Source of the DNA: Dillenia suffruticosa | Lineage: Eukaryota; Streptophyta; Magnoliopsida; Dilleniales; Dilleniaceae | NCBI GenBank assembly: GCA_033439265.1 | Contig: JAVTVX010000012.1 | Coordinates: 30,698,761 to 30,762,760 of the forward strand | DNA: 64,000 nt | Direction of reading: 5' to 3' | Shown: piece by piece, positions 24,476-37,247 of the stretch | Numbering within the stretch: the first letter of the stretch is position 1 | How the letters are laid out: each line of letters starts with the position of its first letter | Translations under genes and position numbers: made by a program | Notes under the pieces: model-generated | What the model was told of the DNA's origin: nothing | The model's input: only the letters and a program-made list of their open reading frames with translations | The model's database searches: none

Positions 24476-26281
24476 TATATGATATTATATTTTTAATTAA
24501 AGTTTTCAAATTTCACCTTCTCGAGAAGTATTTCTGATACTACCATCGTAAGATGGTAGGAATTAAAGAAACGAAAGCACATTAACGTAAGGACCTTTAT
24601 CTTGGGAGCAACCGTCTTCCTCTTATGCTAGAAAAAGATATATACAGATCAAAATTTCTCAAGCAAATTCTGCAAAGCAAGAAAAAGCGGTGACATAGCC
24701 TTGTGAAAGCAAAGATCTCTCGGTCAATTCTAAAGAATGAGCAAATTTTTATTCTGAAATCCCAATTAATTTAATTTCTTTGCCTTATTTTATTTATAAC
24801 ATATTTCGAATTAGACTAAATTCTTTTTATGAAAAATTATTGAATTTTATAAAAAAAAAATTAAAATTATTATTCTATTAATAACTTTTTACATTAAAAA
24901 ACTCACTTTATATTAATCGAGATTGCTTTTAACTTCCTCGAATCAGCATATTAGAGAACATAAGAAAATACCAACTGCAGAAGATTTTGTAGAAGAAAGT
25001 GAAAGAATTCTTTCCCAGTAGAGGTTTCTTGACAGAAGAGGCACAAAGAGTTATTAGTTGAAGACAAGCATATTTTTATTCATAGAAGATAAGCATATTT
25101 TCACTTTGAAGTCATATTCCAGTGCAACTTGTTCTTTATTCCATAAATGATAAATAAATCAATAAAGTGGAAGGAAGTACCACCATTGTTAGACTCTAGA
25201 CATCGCCATTAAAACTTTGTTTTCTATCAAATGTTTAGTTTTTTGTATGACCGCAAGGATTAAAGAGTTATTAGTTTAATATTCATCCATATAAAGTGTT
25301 TGGTTTATGAATTACTAATGGTTAGATATCGAAATTCTTTAAATAAGATTTAAAACTTGAGTATTGTGTATGTTAAAAATAAACGTCGAGAGAGTTTTAC
25401 TTTTTAAGGGTTTAATTCAACTCGAATTGAATTTAATCAAATCTAACGTGATTACTAAATATTAATAATTTATATATAAAAAAAAATTACTACTTCTATG
25501 AATAAATTCAAATCCATAAAATAAGTTGGATTGTTCAATTACAAAAAGAGTCTAAGCTACCCACCGGCTTCAAACAATTTGGGGAGTAAGAATTGAACTC
25601 GCACTTGAAGCACCGATACCATACGCTTCAAGACTTAATAAGTTGAGGTCAATTATATTTATTATAGTGAAATTTTTTATTATGTAATTTGAATAATATT
25701 ATATATTTTGTAAATATTACTATTAATTTAACATTAAATAACTGTCATTAATTTAAAATAAAATTTTCCGACCCATCTATAAAATCAAAAAAATTAAAAT
25801 TATGCTGTTTTTAATTGGATATTAAAACATGATTGTTAACTTTCCTTGTTGGGTGAGCCATGCCCATGTTAACAGCGGAACACAAGGGCGACGCACGAGC
25901 TACTTCGATATGCCTTCCTTATAAAAAATAATAATTTAATATTATATAAAATAATAAATACTTATCAAATATTAAACCGATAAGAATAAAAATTACTCTT
26001 TGTCGATAATAGAATTTTAAATAATTAATATATAATTAAAACTAATGATGGACTGTATTTCTAATAGTTAATCAAATACCATAGGAGGGTTAACATTTTC
26101 TGTTAGCATTTTTAGAAGAATATTATTAAGAAATTTTACTGGAAATGTTTTAGATTCCTGGTCATCTCCTAGGGCGGGTGTCGAAGAGTACGCCCATTTC
26201 GCAACACGCTCTCCAAAAGCGGGTGAAGAGAATCCTGAGAATCCCGGTAGCCACATAATCACTCAAAACTGGGGAAAAAAG
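24476..26281. other. Intergenic region upstream of the F-box gene
   Basis: AT-rich, no supported gene. At about 25480-25640 a GAATTGAACTCGC box-B-like motif and an A run suggest a SINE remnant of another family, but the case is weak. The last few hundred bases should include the promoter of the F-box/kelch gene; no TATA box could be assigned with confidence. Confidence 0.45.
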
Positions 26282-27036
26282 GGTGGAAAAATTTTAAACA
26301 CTGAACGAATGAACGGAGAAAGTAGTAGAATGGTCTACTTTTCTGTGTTCTCACTTCTCTATCAACACAGAACTTCTATGCTCATTAAAATTGCCATCTT
26401 TATGCAATCTAATCTAATCTGAAGCTTTTCCTGTGGTCCCTTTTTCTTATCTGTTAGTTTCATGTCATCTTCGTCATTTATTTCTATTCAATTTTGATGA
26501 TTTTTACTTGCTTTTTGTTGGCTCTTTGCTTTTGATCTTTAGAAATTACCTGAAACAGCTTTCTGGGTTTGCTTTATTTGAGCTTTCTTTTTGCTGTATA
26601 GGCATTGATTTTTCTCCTGGTGGTAATTTATCAACTGGGTGTTGTCCTGCATATCCTTTATCAGCGGCAAAGTTGGCTTTTGTTGGTGGCTGTTGTCTTT
26701 TTGGGGTTATGTATTGTCCAGAAGGTTTGAACTTGAGAAATTCCTATTTGGGTTTCATTCGGTACTGAAAATTTGTTGAATTAATTGACTTATGAATTTA
26801 AATTTGGGGGATTTTGGTTTCTGGGATTATGTGCTTTGAGACGATACCATGTGTTCCTGAGAAGAATTTTGTAACTAGTAAAGTGCTGTAATTAGCTGTT
26901 TCTGATGCTTGGGATAATATATGTTGCGAAACAATTGAGGGTTTTTCTGAGGAAAACCTTGTCGTATTGTGGTGTTTTAGTTTTGGGATTGGGGAAATTA
27001 GAAATTAAACTTTAGGGGAAAATCTCGGAGAGGAAG

Positions 27037-28257
27037 ATGCAACGGGTGCGAATTTCATCTTATCAGACTCCAGTACACAAGTTAGGAGATTCCCAAATTT
27101 CATTGTCCTCAAAGTTCAGGTTAGCTGTAATTCAGTCTTCTCTGTTAGACCCTTCTCCAGAGTTTGAACTAGAATTATCTCAGACTGGGGTGCCTCTCAT
27201 TCCGGGTCTTCCAGATGATATTGCTCTCAATTGTCTGCTCCGGCTACCAGTCCAATGCCATTCTGCTTGCCGAGCTGTTTGCAAGCGTTGGCACCTATTG
27301 CTTGGTAACAAGGAGCGGTTTTTTACCAGGAGAAAGGAACTAGGGTTCCGTGATCCTTGGCTTTTTGTGTTTGCTTTTCATAAATGTACAGGGAAGATTC
27401 AATGGCAAGTTCTTGATCTTACTTATTTCTCGTGGCATACCATCCCTGCAATGCCTTGCAAGGATAAGGTTTGTCCACACGGATTTAGATGTGTTTCAGT
27501 TCCTCGTCAAAGTTCTCTATTTGTGTGTGGAGGTATGGTGTCCGATGTGGATTGCCCGCTAGACTTGGTCTTAAAATATGAAATGCATAAGAATCGTTGG
27601 ACTGTGATGAATCAAATGAAAACTGCAAGGTCATTTTTTGCTACTGGAGTTATTGATGGTATGATTTATGTGGCTGGAGGAAACAGCACCAATCTTTTTG
27701 AGCTTAGTTCAGCCGAAGTTTTGGACCCTGCGAAGGGAAATTGGCATGCCATTGCTAGTATGGGAACAAACATGGCATCTTATGATGCTGCAGTTCTTGA
27801 TGGGAAGCTTCTCGTGACTGAGGGCTGGTTATGGCCCTTCGATGTCTCACCAAGAGGACAGGTTTATGACCCAAAGACAAATCAATGGGAGAGCATGTCT
27901 GCAGGGCTTAGAGAAGGTTGGACCGGTTCTAGTGTTGTGGTTTATGGTCATTTGTTTGTAGTGTCGGAGCTTGAGAGGATGAAGCTCAAGGTTTATGATA
28001 AAGAGACTGATGCTTGGGATACAGTGGGAGGGCCTCCATTACCGGAACAAATATGCAAGCCTTTTTCAGTGGTCGTATGTGATTCACTAATTTATGTTGT
28101 TGGTCGAAACCTCCATGTTGCAGTGGGTCGGGTTTCTAGGGCAAGCACTAATGTAGCAGAGAAGAAATGGAGCTTCTCTGTTCAATGGCATGTGGTGGAT
28201 GCGCCTGAAGCCTTCTCTGATTTGACTCCCTCAAGCTCGCAGGTGTTGTATGCTTAA
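27037..28257 (+). CDS. F-box/kelch-repeat protein, orthologue of Arabidopsis At1g30090
   Basis: An intronless frame of 406 residues. It starts with MQRVRISS and an HKLGDSQ segment that I recognise from the Arabidopsis F-box/kelch protein At1g30090. An F-box lies at about residues 55-95 (LIPGLPDDIALNCLLRLPV, then CRAVCKRWHLLL). Kelch repeats follow from about 150 to 350, with paired glycines and W residues such as LFVCGGMV, GMIYVAGGN and KLLVTEGW. F-box proteins of this kind bind SKP1 and bring substrates, through the kelch propeller, to SCF (CUL1) ubiquitin ligases; the substrate here is unknown. Length and single-exon form agree with the family. The start follows a purine-rich GAGAGGAAG context. 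The upstream leader (about 26290-27036) contains several ATGs, so a 5' UTR intron is likely (inference); TATAGGCATTG near 26600 is a possible acceptor. Confidence 0.93.
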   Translation: MQRVRISSYQTPVHKLGDSQISLSSKFRLAVIQSSLLDPSPEFELELSQTGVPLIPGLPDDIALNCLLRLPVQCHSACRAVCKRWHLLLGNKERFFTRRKELGFRDPWLFVFAFHKCTGKIQWQVLDLTYFSWHTIPAMPCKDKVCPHGFRCVSVPRQSSLFVCGGMVSDVDCPLDLVLKYEMHKNRWTVMNQMKTARSFFATGVIDGMIYVAGGNSTNLFELSSAEVLDPAKGNWHAIASMGTNMASYDAAVLDGKLLVTEGWLWPFDVSPRGQVYDPKTNQWESMSAGLREGWTGSSVVVYGHLFVVSELERMKLKVYDKETDAWDTVGGPPLPEQICKPFSVVVCDSLIYVVGRNLHVAVGRVSRASTNVAEKKWSFSVQWHVVDAPEAFSDLTPSSSQVLYA

Positions 28258-28765
28258 CTTATCCTTTTCTTGGTGCATCATGTTTTTCATGTACTTGAAT
28301 AAATTGTTATCTATCTTGTAGAAGTGCATTTTAAAAGGCTTACTTTTGTAGATCAGCTCAACTTTTACAATGTTGTTTAATGTGTGTCAATCTAGCTTAC
28401 TCTGTACATATTTAATTTTCCAACAACTATGTTTAATTACCTCCATTTTCTTCATTGAGAGCCATTCGTATCCTATATGCGTAGCTAGTTGACATGCAAG
28501 AGGACCTATAAGACTCAATTTCTCTTGGGTGGAAAGTGTATGTCCATCCCATCTGTTCTTTGGACACAACATGACACTTTTACCACTTTCTATAATATGA
28601 ATTTTTGTATCGTCAGCAAGTTTGTGTTGTGTGGTGTCCTTTGTTGTATTTTGAGAAATTTGAGTATTTAATCGTTGTATTTTAAAATTCAAAAATTTAA
28701 TTGTGAGTTAACATGAATTGAACAAGTAATTTTCTCTTTTGTAAAGTGGATGTTATTATTTACGC

Positions 28766-28812
<47 letters not shown>

Positions 28813-29471
28813 TTTGTGGGATCTTGTGGAATGAAAATTGATGTTACCATGTTTTGACAAAGACTATATTTGTAGGTATCGAATTCTTCGTTTGGTTTGA
28901 AAAAACTAAAAATAAATTGTGGGTCTTGTTTTGACTGACGTGGAGGTGTGGTGGATTTTCTTACTAAGTGACTTGGCTAGGCTTTAAATCTCCTTCCCCC
29001 ACCCCCCCTTCCCTCTCTCGGTCCTAAAATCAAAGAACAGTGAGATTTCATGTGTGTATGCAATATGGTTTTTATTTGGGGCTGTTTGAAAAATGCATAC
29101 GCTACTTCATTTACGGCTATTCAACGGTCTAAGTTCTGATTTTGCTTGAAACATATATTTGCAAACTATAATTGATGCTTTAATATTTTATTTTATGTTA
29201 TTTTTTTGGAGTCAAAATAACTTTAAGAAATTTATAATCAAAATAATAATTTATATATTTGAATTTAAAATAATACTTTTATATTATAGATAGATAAAAG
29301 TACTCAAAATGCAATATAATGTAAAAAGTTTTAGAGAATTTGATAAAAAAAAAAAAAAAAATCATCTCTTTACTTTTAATTCTTACTATTCATTTTTTTT
29401 TATAGTGCTGAATTCTTGTATGATTAGATCTAGGCAAAAAATCATAACATTATCAAGAAATTGTACATGTA
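28258..29471. other. 3' flank of the F-box gene and intergenic DNA
   Basis: The first 150 bases contain AATAAA-like signals (for example TTGAATAAATTG near 28300) and are probably the 3' UTR. A 40-bp GA microsatellite lies at 28770-28809 and an A run at about 29345-29361. No gene is supported. Confidence 0.5.
28770..28809. repeat. (GA)n microsatellite
   Basis: About 20 uninterrupted GA dinucleotides. Confidence 0.95.
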
Positions 29472-29632
29472 TTTTTTTTATCACCGGTATCTGAATTTTG
29501 TCTGATTAATTCGGTTTGAGTATTATGGAGTCTACTTTAGGGATTGGTTATTCAAAATTCTCATTCTTAAAATTCAAGTTTAAGACCTCTGATTAAGAAG
29601 TAGAGTGTCTTATCACTCAATTCAAAAGATTA
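29472..29632 (-). mobile_element. tRNA-derived SINE, minus strand, copy 1
   Basis: On the minus strand it has a CTTAATCA block, a box-B-like AAACTTGAATT and an A tail (T run at 29472-29479). The order and spacing equal the other SINE copies at 38552, 39749, 54998 and 58455. Confidence 0.6.
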
Positions 29633-30642
29633 TTTGTATTCCTATTTTGGCTCTCAGAGCTCTTGTCGCATAACGCATTCCACAAACATTTTCTCCCATT
29701 CTATTATCCGATCAAAAGAAAAAACAAAGATAATATATGTGTTACAGCTACAGCTACTGCTACTGCTGCTGCAAGATTCAGGGTTTAAAAATCCACTCAA
29801 ACAAAAGAGGAACCATAACTAAGAAGATGCATTATATGATTAAGAATATCAAAAAGATTAAATATTATATATATATATATATATATTGCCTATAATATAT
29901 TGCTAGTTTAATTTTTGTCGGAGCTTTCAAATCCTGTAAATATAAACTCTGAGCTAACTTTTTTTCGATTGTAAATCATCTATATCTGATAACTATTTTG
30001 AATAAAGTAAATTTTGATTTAAATTGAATTGACAAAATTCTTCACACGTTTTCTTTGTATACAACACTCAAATTCCTGAGAATTTGTTTAAGGGATATAA
30101 TATTCAATCATCGGACTTATTATGCATCGGTGCTCTAAGGTAACTTTGAAATCTAATAAACCCCAAAAAAAAAGATTTCTCAAAACTTAAAGAGAGAGAG
30201 AGAGAATATGAAAAAGAAAAGGAGGGAAGTTTAAGCTAAATATGAAATTTAATTTTATAGATTAGAAAATTGTAATTTGACGACAAATCAATAATAAATC
30301 AAAGTGTGTGTGTATATATATTCTTGTGAACTCAATGTTACTTTTTTTTTTTTTTAAAAAAAATCACTTTAAAATAGTATAATTACAAAAAAAAAATTGG
30401 GGGGGGGGGAACAAATACGTTATTAATCATTACTTTACCTTTAAATACCCTACACAAAGTGAATTTTTTAAAAAAAATATTTTGGACGTGTCATGGCCCT
30501 TGGTCCCTTTTGGGGGGTGGTCGCTGTTGTTGATTTGGATGAACCCCAACCCTCATTGATCGGAGAGTTTCTTCGATAGAGCGAAGACGGAAAACCGCTA
30601 CCGAAGCTAAAGTGGTTTTCCCAGGAATGAGAGAGGAGAGAG
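29633..30642. other. Intergenic, nothing recognised
   Basis: AT-rich with a TA run at about 29864-29886 and a TACTGC-type triplet stretch near 29746-29772. Also holds a G run at about 30400-30409. No gene is supported. Confidence 0.5.
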
Positions 30643-31067
30643 TAGGGTGTTAATGATACTGGATAGTATCATGGTGTGTTAATGACACTGGGTAGTGTCA
30701 CGGGTACCCGTGACACTACCCGATCAAAACTCGAGCCCGAGCTCGGGCTCGGGGTCGGGTAGCTAGGTATCGAGCTCGCGCTCAAGCCTAGCTGTATCGA
30801 GTTTGAAGTCTCGACGAACTATCCGAAATATTTTAATTTTTTTAAAAAATAATTTATATATAATTTTATATATAATTTTAAAAAAAATATATTACCACCC
30901 AATGACATATCCGATAATATTACCCGATAACACCCGATGACATTTCGAGCTCGAATTCGAGTTCGAAAAATACAAACTCGGAGAGTTTGAGCTCACCTAA
31001 AGTATATCGAGATTGAGCTCGGGTATTGTGATACCCGAGCTCGATCCGGGTGTTATAACACCCCTAG
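30643..31067. mobile_element. MITE-like element rich in palindromes, TAGGGTGTTA terminal repeats
   Basis: The ends TAGGGTGTTA and TAACACCCCTA form a short imperfect terminal inverted repeat, hAT-like in sequence. The interior contains two tandem hairpins (30654-30671 and 30683-30700), a perfect 32-bp palindrome (30690-30721) and repeated GAGCTCG blocks. It has no coding potential. A target duplication could not be confirmed, so the family is uncertain. Confidence 0.5.
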
Positions 31068-32275
31068 GATAAAGTAAGAGGAGAGAGGGAGGAAAAAAAG
31101 CCCTTTGGTCCATCTTGGGACACACTAGTAAGGAGATAGAGAGGTGGAGAATAACTTTTCATGCTACTCCATTTGTAGAATTTTTCAAAAATCTTGTTTT
31201 CCTAAATTGCCCTTTCAAGATAAATTTTAGTTTTCTCAATGTATTTGTGGTAGTATATTATCCAATTTCAAAGGCTTCGACCATTTTAAAAAATCAAATT
31301 AAATTAAATAAAATGTTGAAGGAGTTCTGTTTGAAAATCTCAGTTTCTTCCTTCCTCACTTGTCCTCCTAACCTTGATGCATAAGGGTCTGCTTGGAAAA
31401 CCTTAAGCCGCTCTAACTTTGCTCGGTTTATCTCTATTTTTAATTTTATTTATAATATTTTTCAATTAAAATGTTTTTAATAAAACATATATTATTTTAC
31501 AAGTAAAAGTTAAATATCTTTATTTTAAGAATTTAAATTATTATTAGAACTCTATTTAATTTCGAAGGGCAAAAATAAGGAGATTGATTACATCCGCAGT
31601 CATGCAACATTTTTTGGTTATTTTATTTTTTGATTTTTCAACAAAAAAATACATAGAAATATAAGTTTAACAGATGATCATAAAATTTCGACATTACTGC
31701 ACAAATAAATCTTGACATTGAAGTTATAGTTTGAATCCAAATACCAACATTCTTAATTTTTTTTTTTTTTTTTAAAAATTGACATACATTGATATAAGAA
31801 ATTTTTTCTAAGAATTTCATAAAAAACTTTCATTTTTTGGTCATTTTTCATCATAATTTTAAAAAGATTTTCTAAATAGAAACTCATTGTAAATTTTCTA
31901 TTTAAAAATATTCGTATTTTGTGACTTATAAAACTTCCCTCTTTTTGTAAAATTTCTCCTTGAAATCAAGTCAATCACGTGAGACCAATTGATACTAAAT
32001 TTTTTTAATCGAAATTTTAAATTTGAATTTTGAAAAGTCAGTTTATAATTGTATTATAAAACTATTTAAATTGAATTAGTTGAGTTTTTGGATACTCGAC
32101 GGAAAAAATAAAAGTCAACCCTATGTATGAGTCGTGTTGAGGAAACCATTGGGCTGGACGAACACACGCAGGTTTCAAGGCCCAAGCCAAAAAATTGAAT
32201 CGGCATCCCACTAGAAGCTCCTTCGCTTCCCAAAGCAGAAAAGCAGTTGGAGAGGGGGAAGAGAGAGAGAGAGAG
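31068..32275. other. Intergenic region upstream of the OEP7-like gene
   Basis: No coding sequence. The last 180 bases (about 32100-32275) are less AT-rich, with a GA-rich stretch just before the ATG at 32276, and should hold the promoter and 5' UTR of the OEP7-like gene. Confidence 0.5.
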
Positions 32276-32346
32276 ATGGGGGCAGTAACAACCGCGGTGA
32301 TCGCAATAGCAGGAGTAATACTGGGATGGATTACGATAGAGGTAGC

Positions 32347-32729
32347 TGTCACAACAAGAGGAAATAGAGTATAGTTACACAACAAATATCAGTTAGCTTA
32401 ACTGAAAGCAGTTATGCAGTTAAGTGGTTAGGGAGTTAGAACATCAAACAATGTATAAATAGATTGTATCAGGAGAGAACAAAGAAAAGGAAAGAAAGAC
32501 TTACTGGTTATCCTTCTCTTTTGCTTCCTTCTTCCTCGCCCTCTTATCCTTCTTCTTCTACCTCTCTCTCTCTCCTCCTCTCTACTCTAATTCTTTCTCA
32601 AGCTATTCGTCAGACGTCTGCAGCAACTGGTGTGATAAATTGCTGAACAAGTAAGTAAAAGTATCAGCAGGTTGATCAGTGTCGACTTGTTAAGTACACA
32701 TAAGTCGACTCATCGTAAAGTCTGTGACA
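32347..32729 (+). repeat. 5' LTR of the Ty3/gypsy element
   Basis: 383 bp, same length as the 3' LTR, bounded by a 7-bp inverted repeat TGTCACA / TGTGACA. It contains a CT-rich tract and a TATA box. Confidence 0.95.
32454..32461 (+). promoter_or_regulatory. LTR TATA box (5' LTR); the same site is at 37355-37362 in the 3' LTR
   Basis: TATAAATA lies 107 bases into each LTR, ahead of a GA-rich stretch suited to a start site. The 3' copy points into the downstream half of the OEP7-like gene. Confidence 0.55.
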
Positions 32730-32734
32730 AAATT

Positions 32735-32746
32735 TGGTATCAGAGC
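32735..32746 (+). other. Primer-binding site (tRNA-iMet) of the Ty3/gypsy element
   Basis: TGGTATCAGAGC five bases after the 5' LTR. Confidence 0.9.
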
Positions 32747-32772
32747 TATCCTTCCTCGGCAAAAGCACAACC

Positions 32773-35700
32773 ATGGTGGAAGGAACCAGATTGAAAACTA
32801 TGGAGGAACAACTAAAGAAACAAGACATAAGGATGCAAGAAGTCCAATCAGAATTGGGAACCTAGTACCGGCAGCTGGAAGCAAGAATCGACACTCTTGC
32901 CCTTGATATGGACAAAAAATTCAACACCATAATGCAAATGATGAATAAAGATAAAGAAGAGATTTCAGAAGCAGATCGATTGAACAAAACTCCAATCCTC
33001 CCAACTCCGACTGAAGGAAGGTTCAAAAGTGATATTGGGACTTCACAACTCAGGAAGGAAACCAATGGAAAGAACCACTTACCAAATCCACCAAAAGTTG
33101 AATTGCCCATATTCAGTGGAGACAATCCTCAAATATGGTTAAGGAAATGCCTTAAGTTCTTTAAAGTTTACCAGATACCAAACTGCAGTTGGGTGGACAC
33201 GGTGGAAATGTACCTGGATGGTAAGGCTGAAATATGGTTTCAAGAAGTGAAGACATCAAAACAAGAAGTGAACTGGGAAGAATTTTCCCAACTCCTTTGT
33301 CAAAGATTTGAAGGAAAAGGGGTACGAGATGTTGTGGAAGAATTTAACAAGCTGTTTCAGCAAGGAACCATGGCAGAATACCAAGAAAGGTTTGAAGAAA
33401 TGTGGTCATTCATGCTCCAGGTAAATCCTAAACTGACTGAGAATTACTTTATCTCCAGTTTCATTAGTGGAGTTAAAGAGGAGATTAAACCCATTTTAAG
33501 AATGTTGAAACCAACCACCCTACTGCAAGCTTTTGAAATTGCATCTCTTCAGGAGCAGTCTCTTGAATTAACTAGACAAAAGAGGATGGGTATGGGTAAG
33601 AACTGGGATAATAGTGAAGAATGGAGGAGGAACAAGATTACGACACCTCTCAATAATCACAATAAACTTCCCAAGGTATCTCCACAAGAGATACATTATC
33701 GTAGAACTAACAACTTGTGTTTTAAGTGTGGAGAAAAGTATGCTCCTGGCCATCAGTGCAAGTTTAAGCATTTGAATGTAATCATAGCAGCAGAGGAGGA
33801 AGATGGATTAGTTAGTAATGAAGTAATGGAGCAAAATGACAGCAGTGGTGAGGCACTCGATGTATCTCTTTGTACCCTCTCTGATTCATTAGGAAGAAAG
33901 ACTATAATCCTTCAAGGAACACTACAAGGATTGATAATATCTATACTAATAGATACAGGGAGTTCAAATAGTTTCATCAATTGTATGTTGGTGGAGAGAC
34001 TAAAAATGGAATCAGAAAAGGATGAACCCCTGCAGGCAGTGTTAGCAGATGGGAGCAAGGTAAGGAGTGACACTAAAATCAAGGGAGTTAAGTGGAGCAT
34101 ACAAGGGTATAGCTTCTCATTTGATTTAAAGGTCATTACTTTAGGAGGATGGGATATAATATTGGGTGTGGATTGGATGTACAATTTTAGTCCCATAACT
34201 TTTGATTTTAGAATGCTGCAAGTCAGACTAGCAGGTGAAGGAAGAGAAATGGTGTTAGAAGGAATGGTGAAAGATCCAAAAATGAAGCTAATCCGTGGGA
34301 AGAATACTAAGAAATTCAGAACACAACAAATACATAGCTGTGGTAACATTAACATATCTGCAGAAAACCATCAACTTCCACTGCACCAGTCCATTACAGA
34401 CCTTCTGCAGCAATTCAATGATGTTTTCTCTACACCCACATCACTGCCCCCAGAAAGATCCCATGACCATTCAATACCTCTTAAACATGGAGCCCAACAT
34501 TTCAAGTTACCACCTTATAGATATCCACATTCTCAAAAGACTGAAATAGAAAAACAAGTTCAAGATATGATCAATCAAGGAGTTGTCAGACATAGTAGCA
34601 GCCCCTTTGCTTCCCCAGTTCTGTTGGTGAAAAAGAAAGATAACTCTTGGAGGTTTTGTGTGGATTATAGACAGCTTAATAACATTACAGTCAAGGACAG
34701 GTATCCCATTCCCAACATTGACGAATTACTAGATGAATTACATGGTTCAAAGCTATTTTCCAAGATTGATCTTAGAGCCGGTTACCACCAGATTAGAGTC
34801 AGACCCAAGGATATAGCTAAAACAGCCTTTCAAACTCACCATGGACATTTTGAGTTCCTAGTAATGCCATTCGGCCTCACAAATGCACCTGCTACTTTTC
34901 AGTCACTGATGAATCAAGTATTTCAGCCCTACCTGAGGAAATTTGTGCTGGTTTTTTTTTGATGATATTTTAGTATACAGTCCTAATTTGCAGTCCCATA
35001 TCCAGCATCTACAAGAGGTCCTTCTAATGTTGAGACAGCATGAGCTGTATGCTAAACTATCCAAGTGCTCATTCGGTCAATCTCAAGTTGAGTACCTAGG
35101 ACACATAGTGACAGACTCAGGAGTGAAAATGGACCCACTGAAAATCGACTGCATCATGAATTGGCCTACCCCAGTTTCTGTCAAAGCTCTGAGAGGTTTC
35201 TTGGGCTTAACAGGCTATTACAGGAGATTCATCAAGGGTTATGGAATCCTAGTCAAGCCCCTCAATGATCTGCTCAAGAAGGATAACTTCAAATGGAATG
35301 AGGAAGCTGATCAAGCATTTCAGCAACTTAAATCAGTCATGTGTTCAGCACCTGTGATGAGGTTGCCAGATTTCTCCAAACATTTTATACTGGAGACTGA
35401 TGCATGTGCAAAGGGGTGGGGGGCTGTGTTAATGCAAGAAGGACAGCCTATTGCTTACTTAAGCAAAGCTCTTGGAGTTAAGAGTCAAGGAATGTCTATA
35501 TACGAGAAAGAGTTGATGGCTGTTGTTATGGCAGTCACAAAATGGAAGCACTACCTGATAGGCTACCACTTCATCATTAGAACAGACCATCAGAGTCTGA
35601 AGTACCTCTTGGAACAAAGGCTCACAAATTCCCTACAACATAAATGGCTTACTAAGCTCCTTGGATTGGATTATGAGATCCAATACAAGAAAGGTTCTGA

Positions 35701-37219
35701 GAATCGAGCAGCTGATGCTCTCTCCAGGAGGGAGTTACTAGTAGAAGAACAACAGGAAGGGCTGCTGATGGCCACCTCCCTGGTGAGACCCCAATGGATA
35801 AAAGAGGTAGTTCAAAGCTATGTTGAAGATGAGGATTGTCAGAACATGATAGCCCAACTAACATTAGATCCAGAAAGCAGTTCCGAGTTCACATTACAAG
35901 GAGGACTTCTTAAGTTCAGAAAGAAGATATATGTAGGGACAGGATCCCAGCTGCGAACCAGGATAATCACCCAGATGCATAACTCTGCAGTAGGAGGACA
36001 CTCAGGACAAAAGGGAACTCTGCAGAGAGTCAAATCTGCATTCTATTGGCCTTCCATGAGAGCAGATGTCACTAAGTATGTTCAGGAATGTGATACCTGC
36101 CAAAGGAACAAGTCTGAGCATGTGGCCTATCCAGGATTGCTTCAACCTCTACCTATACCCTCCCAAGCATGGGCTCAAATCAGCATGGATTTCATAGAAG
36201 GACTTCCTGAATCTCAAGGATATGACACTATCCTAGTGGTCATAGACAAACTCACCAAATTTAGCCACTTCATCGCAATACAACACCCTTACACTGCTAT
36301 GAAAGTAGCTCAAGTATTCGTGGACTATGTGTTTAAGCTGCATGGGCTTCCAGAAGCTATAATGACAGATCGAGACAAGGTCTTCACCAGCTTGTTTTGG
36401 CAAGAATTGTTCAAGCTGGTAGGAACTCAATTGAAATTAAGTAGTGCATACCACCCACAAACAGATGGACAAAGTGAAAGACTCAACCAATGTCTAGAAT
36501 GCTATTTGAGATGCATGATTTCTGACAGACCAGGACAGTGGTATCAATGGTTAAGTCTAGCTGAATGGTGGTACAATACGAACTATCACTCAAGCATACG
36601 AATGACTCCCTTTGAAGCCTTGTATGGCTATCAACCTAAATCCATCCCAATGGGACCATATTTGGAGACTGTTATACCAGCTGCAGAGAATTTTGTCCAC
36701 AATAGACAGGCAATGCTACAAATCTTGCATGATCACTTGGCAAAAGCTCAGAACAGAATGAAGATTGCAGCAGACAAGAATAGGACTGAAAGGCAGTTAG
36801 AAGTGGGAGATTTTGTCTATCTCAAACTACAGCCTTACAGGCAACAGTCAGTGGAGTTGAGGAAGCAACTTAAGCTGTCGTCTAAGTATTATGGACCCTT
36901 TCAGGTCGTGGCAAAAGTAGGCCAAGTAGCATACAAGTTGCAATTACCAGTTGAATCTAAAATACATCCAGTTTTCCATGTCTCATTGCTGAAGAAAAAG
37001 GTAGGCCCTACTCAAAATCTGATGCCCAATTTACCTATGGTGGGGGCTAGTGGGCAGGCCTTGGTTCAGCCGGAAGCAGTCTTACAAAGAAAAATGGTCA
37101 AGAGGAATAATAAACCAATTAGTCAATGGCTAATCAGATGGCTGAATTTAAGTCCAGAGGAATCCACTTGGGAGGATGTCAGCTTCATCAACTCTCAATT
37201 TCCAGAATTCAGTCCTTGA
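32773..37219 (+). mobile_element. gag-pol coding region of the Ty3/gypsy element
   Basis: The region runs gag, protease, reverse transcriptase, RNase H, integrase, chromodomain-like tail. The gag and pol parts keep recognisable conserved residues throughout: the CCHC knuckle, DTGSS, DFIEGLP, TDRDKVF and DGQSERLNQ. Plant chromoviruses usually make gag and pol as one polyprotein that is cleaved by the protease. The tail (LIRWLNLSPEESTWED) is a chromodomain-like fold thought to guide insertion to chromatin. It looks nearly intact, with about one or two breaks. Confidence 0.9.
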
Positions 37220-37232
37220 GGACAAGGAATTC

Positions 37233-37245
37233 AAGGAGGGAAGAT
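37233..37245 (+). other. Polypurine tract of the Ty3/gypsy element
   Basis: AAGGAGGGAAGAT just before the 3' LTR, the usual plus-strand priming site. Confidence 0.7.
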
Positions 37246-37247
37246 AT

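Noticed and set aside
30690-30721. Perfect palindrome as a miRNA precursor
   Set aside because: There is no loop and no small-RNA evidence; it fits better as part of a MITE-like element.
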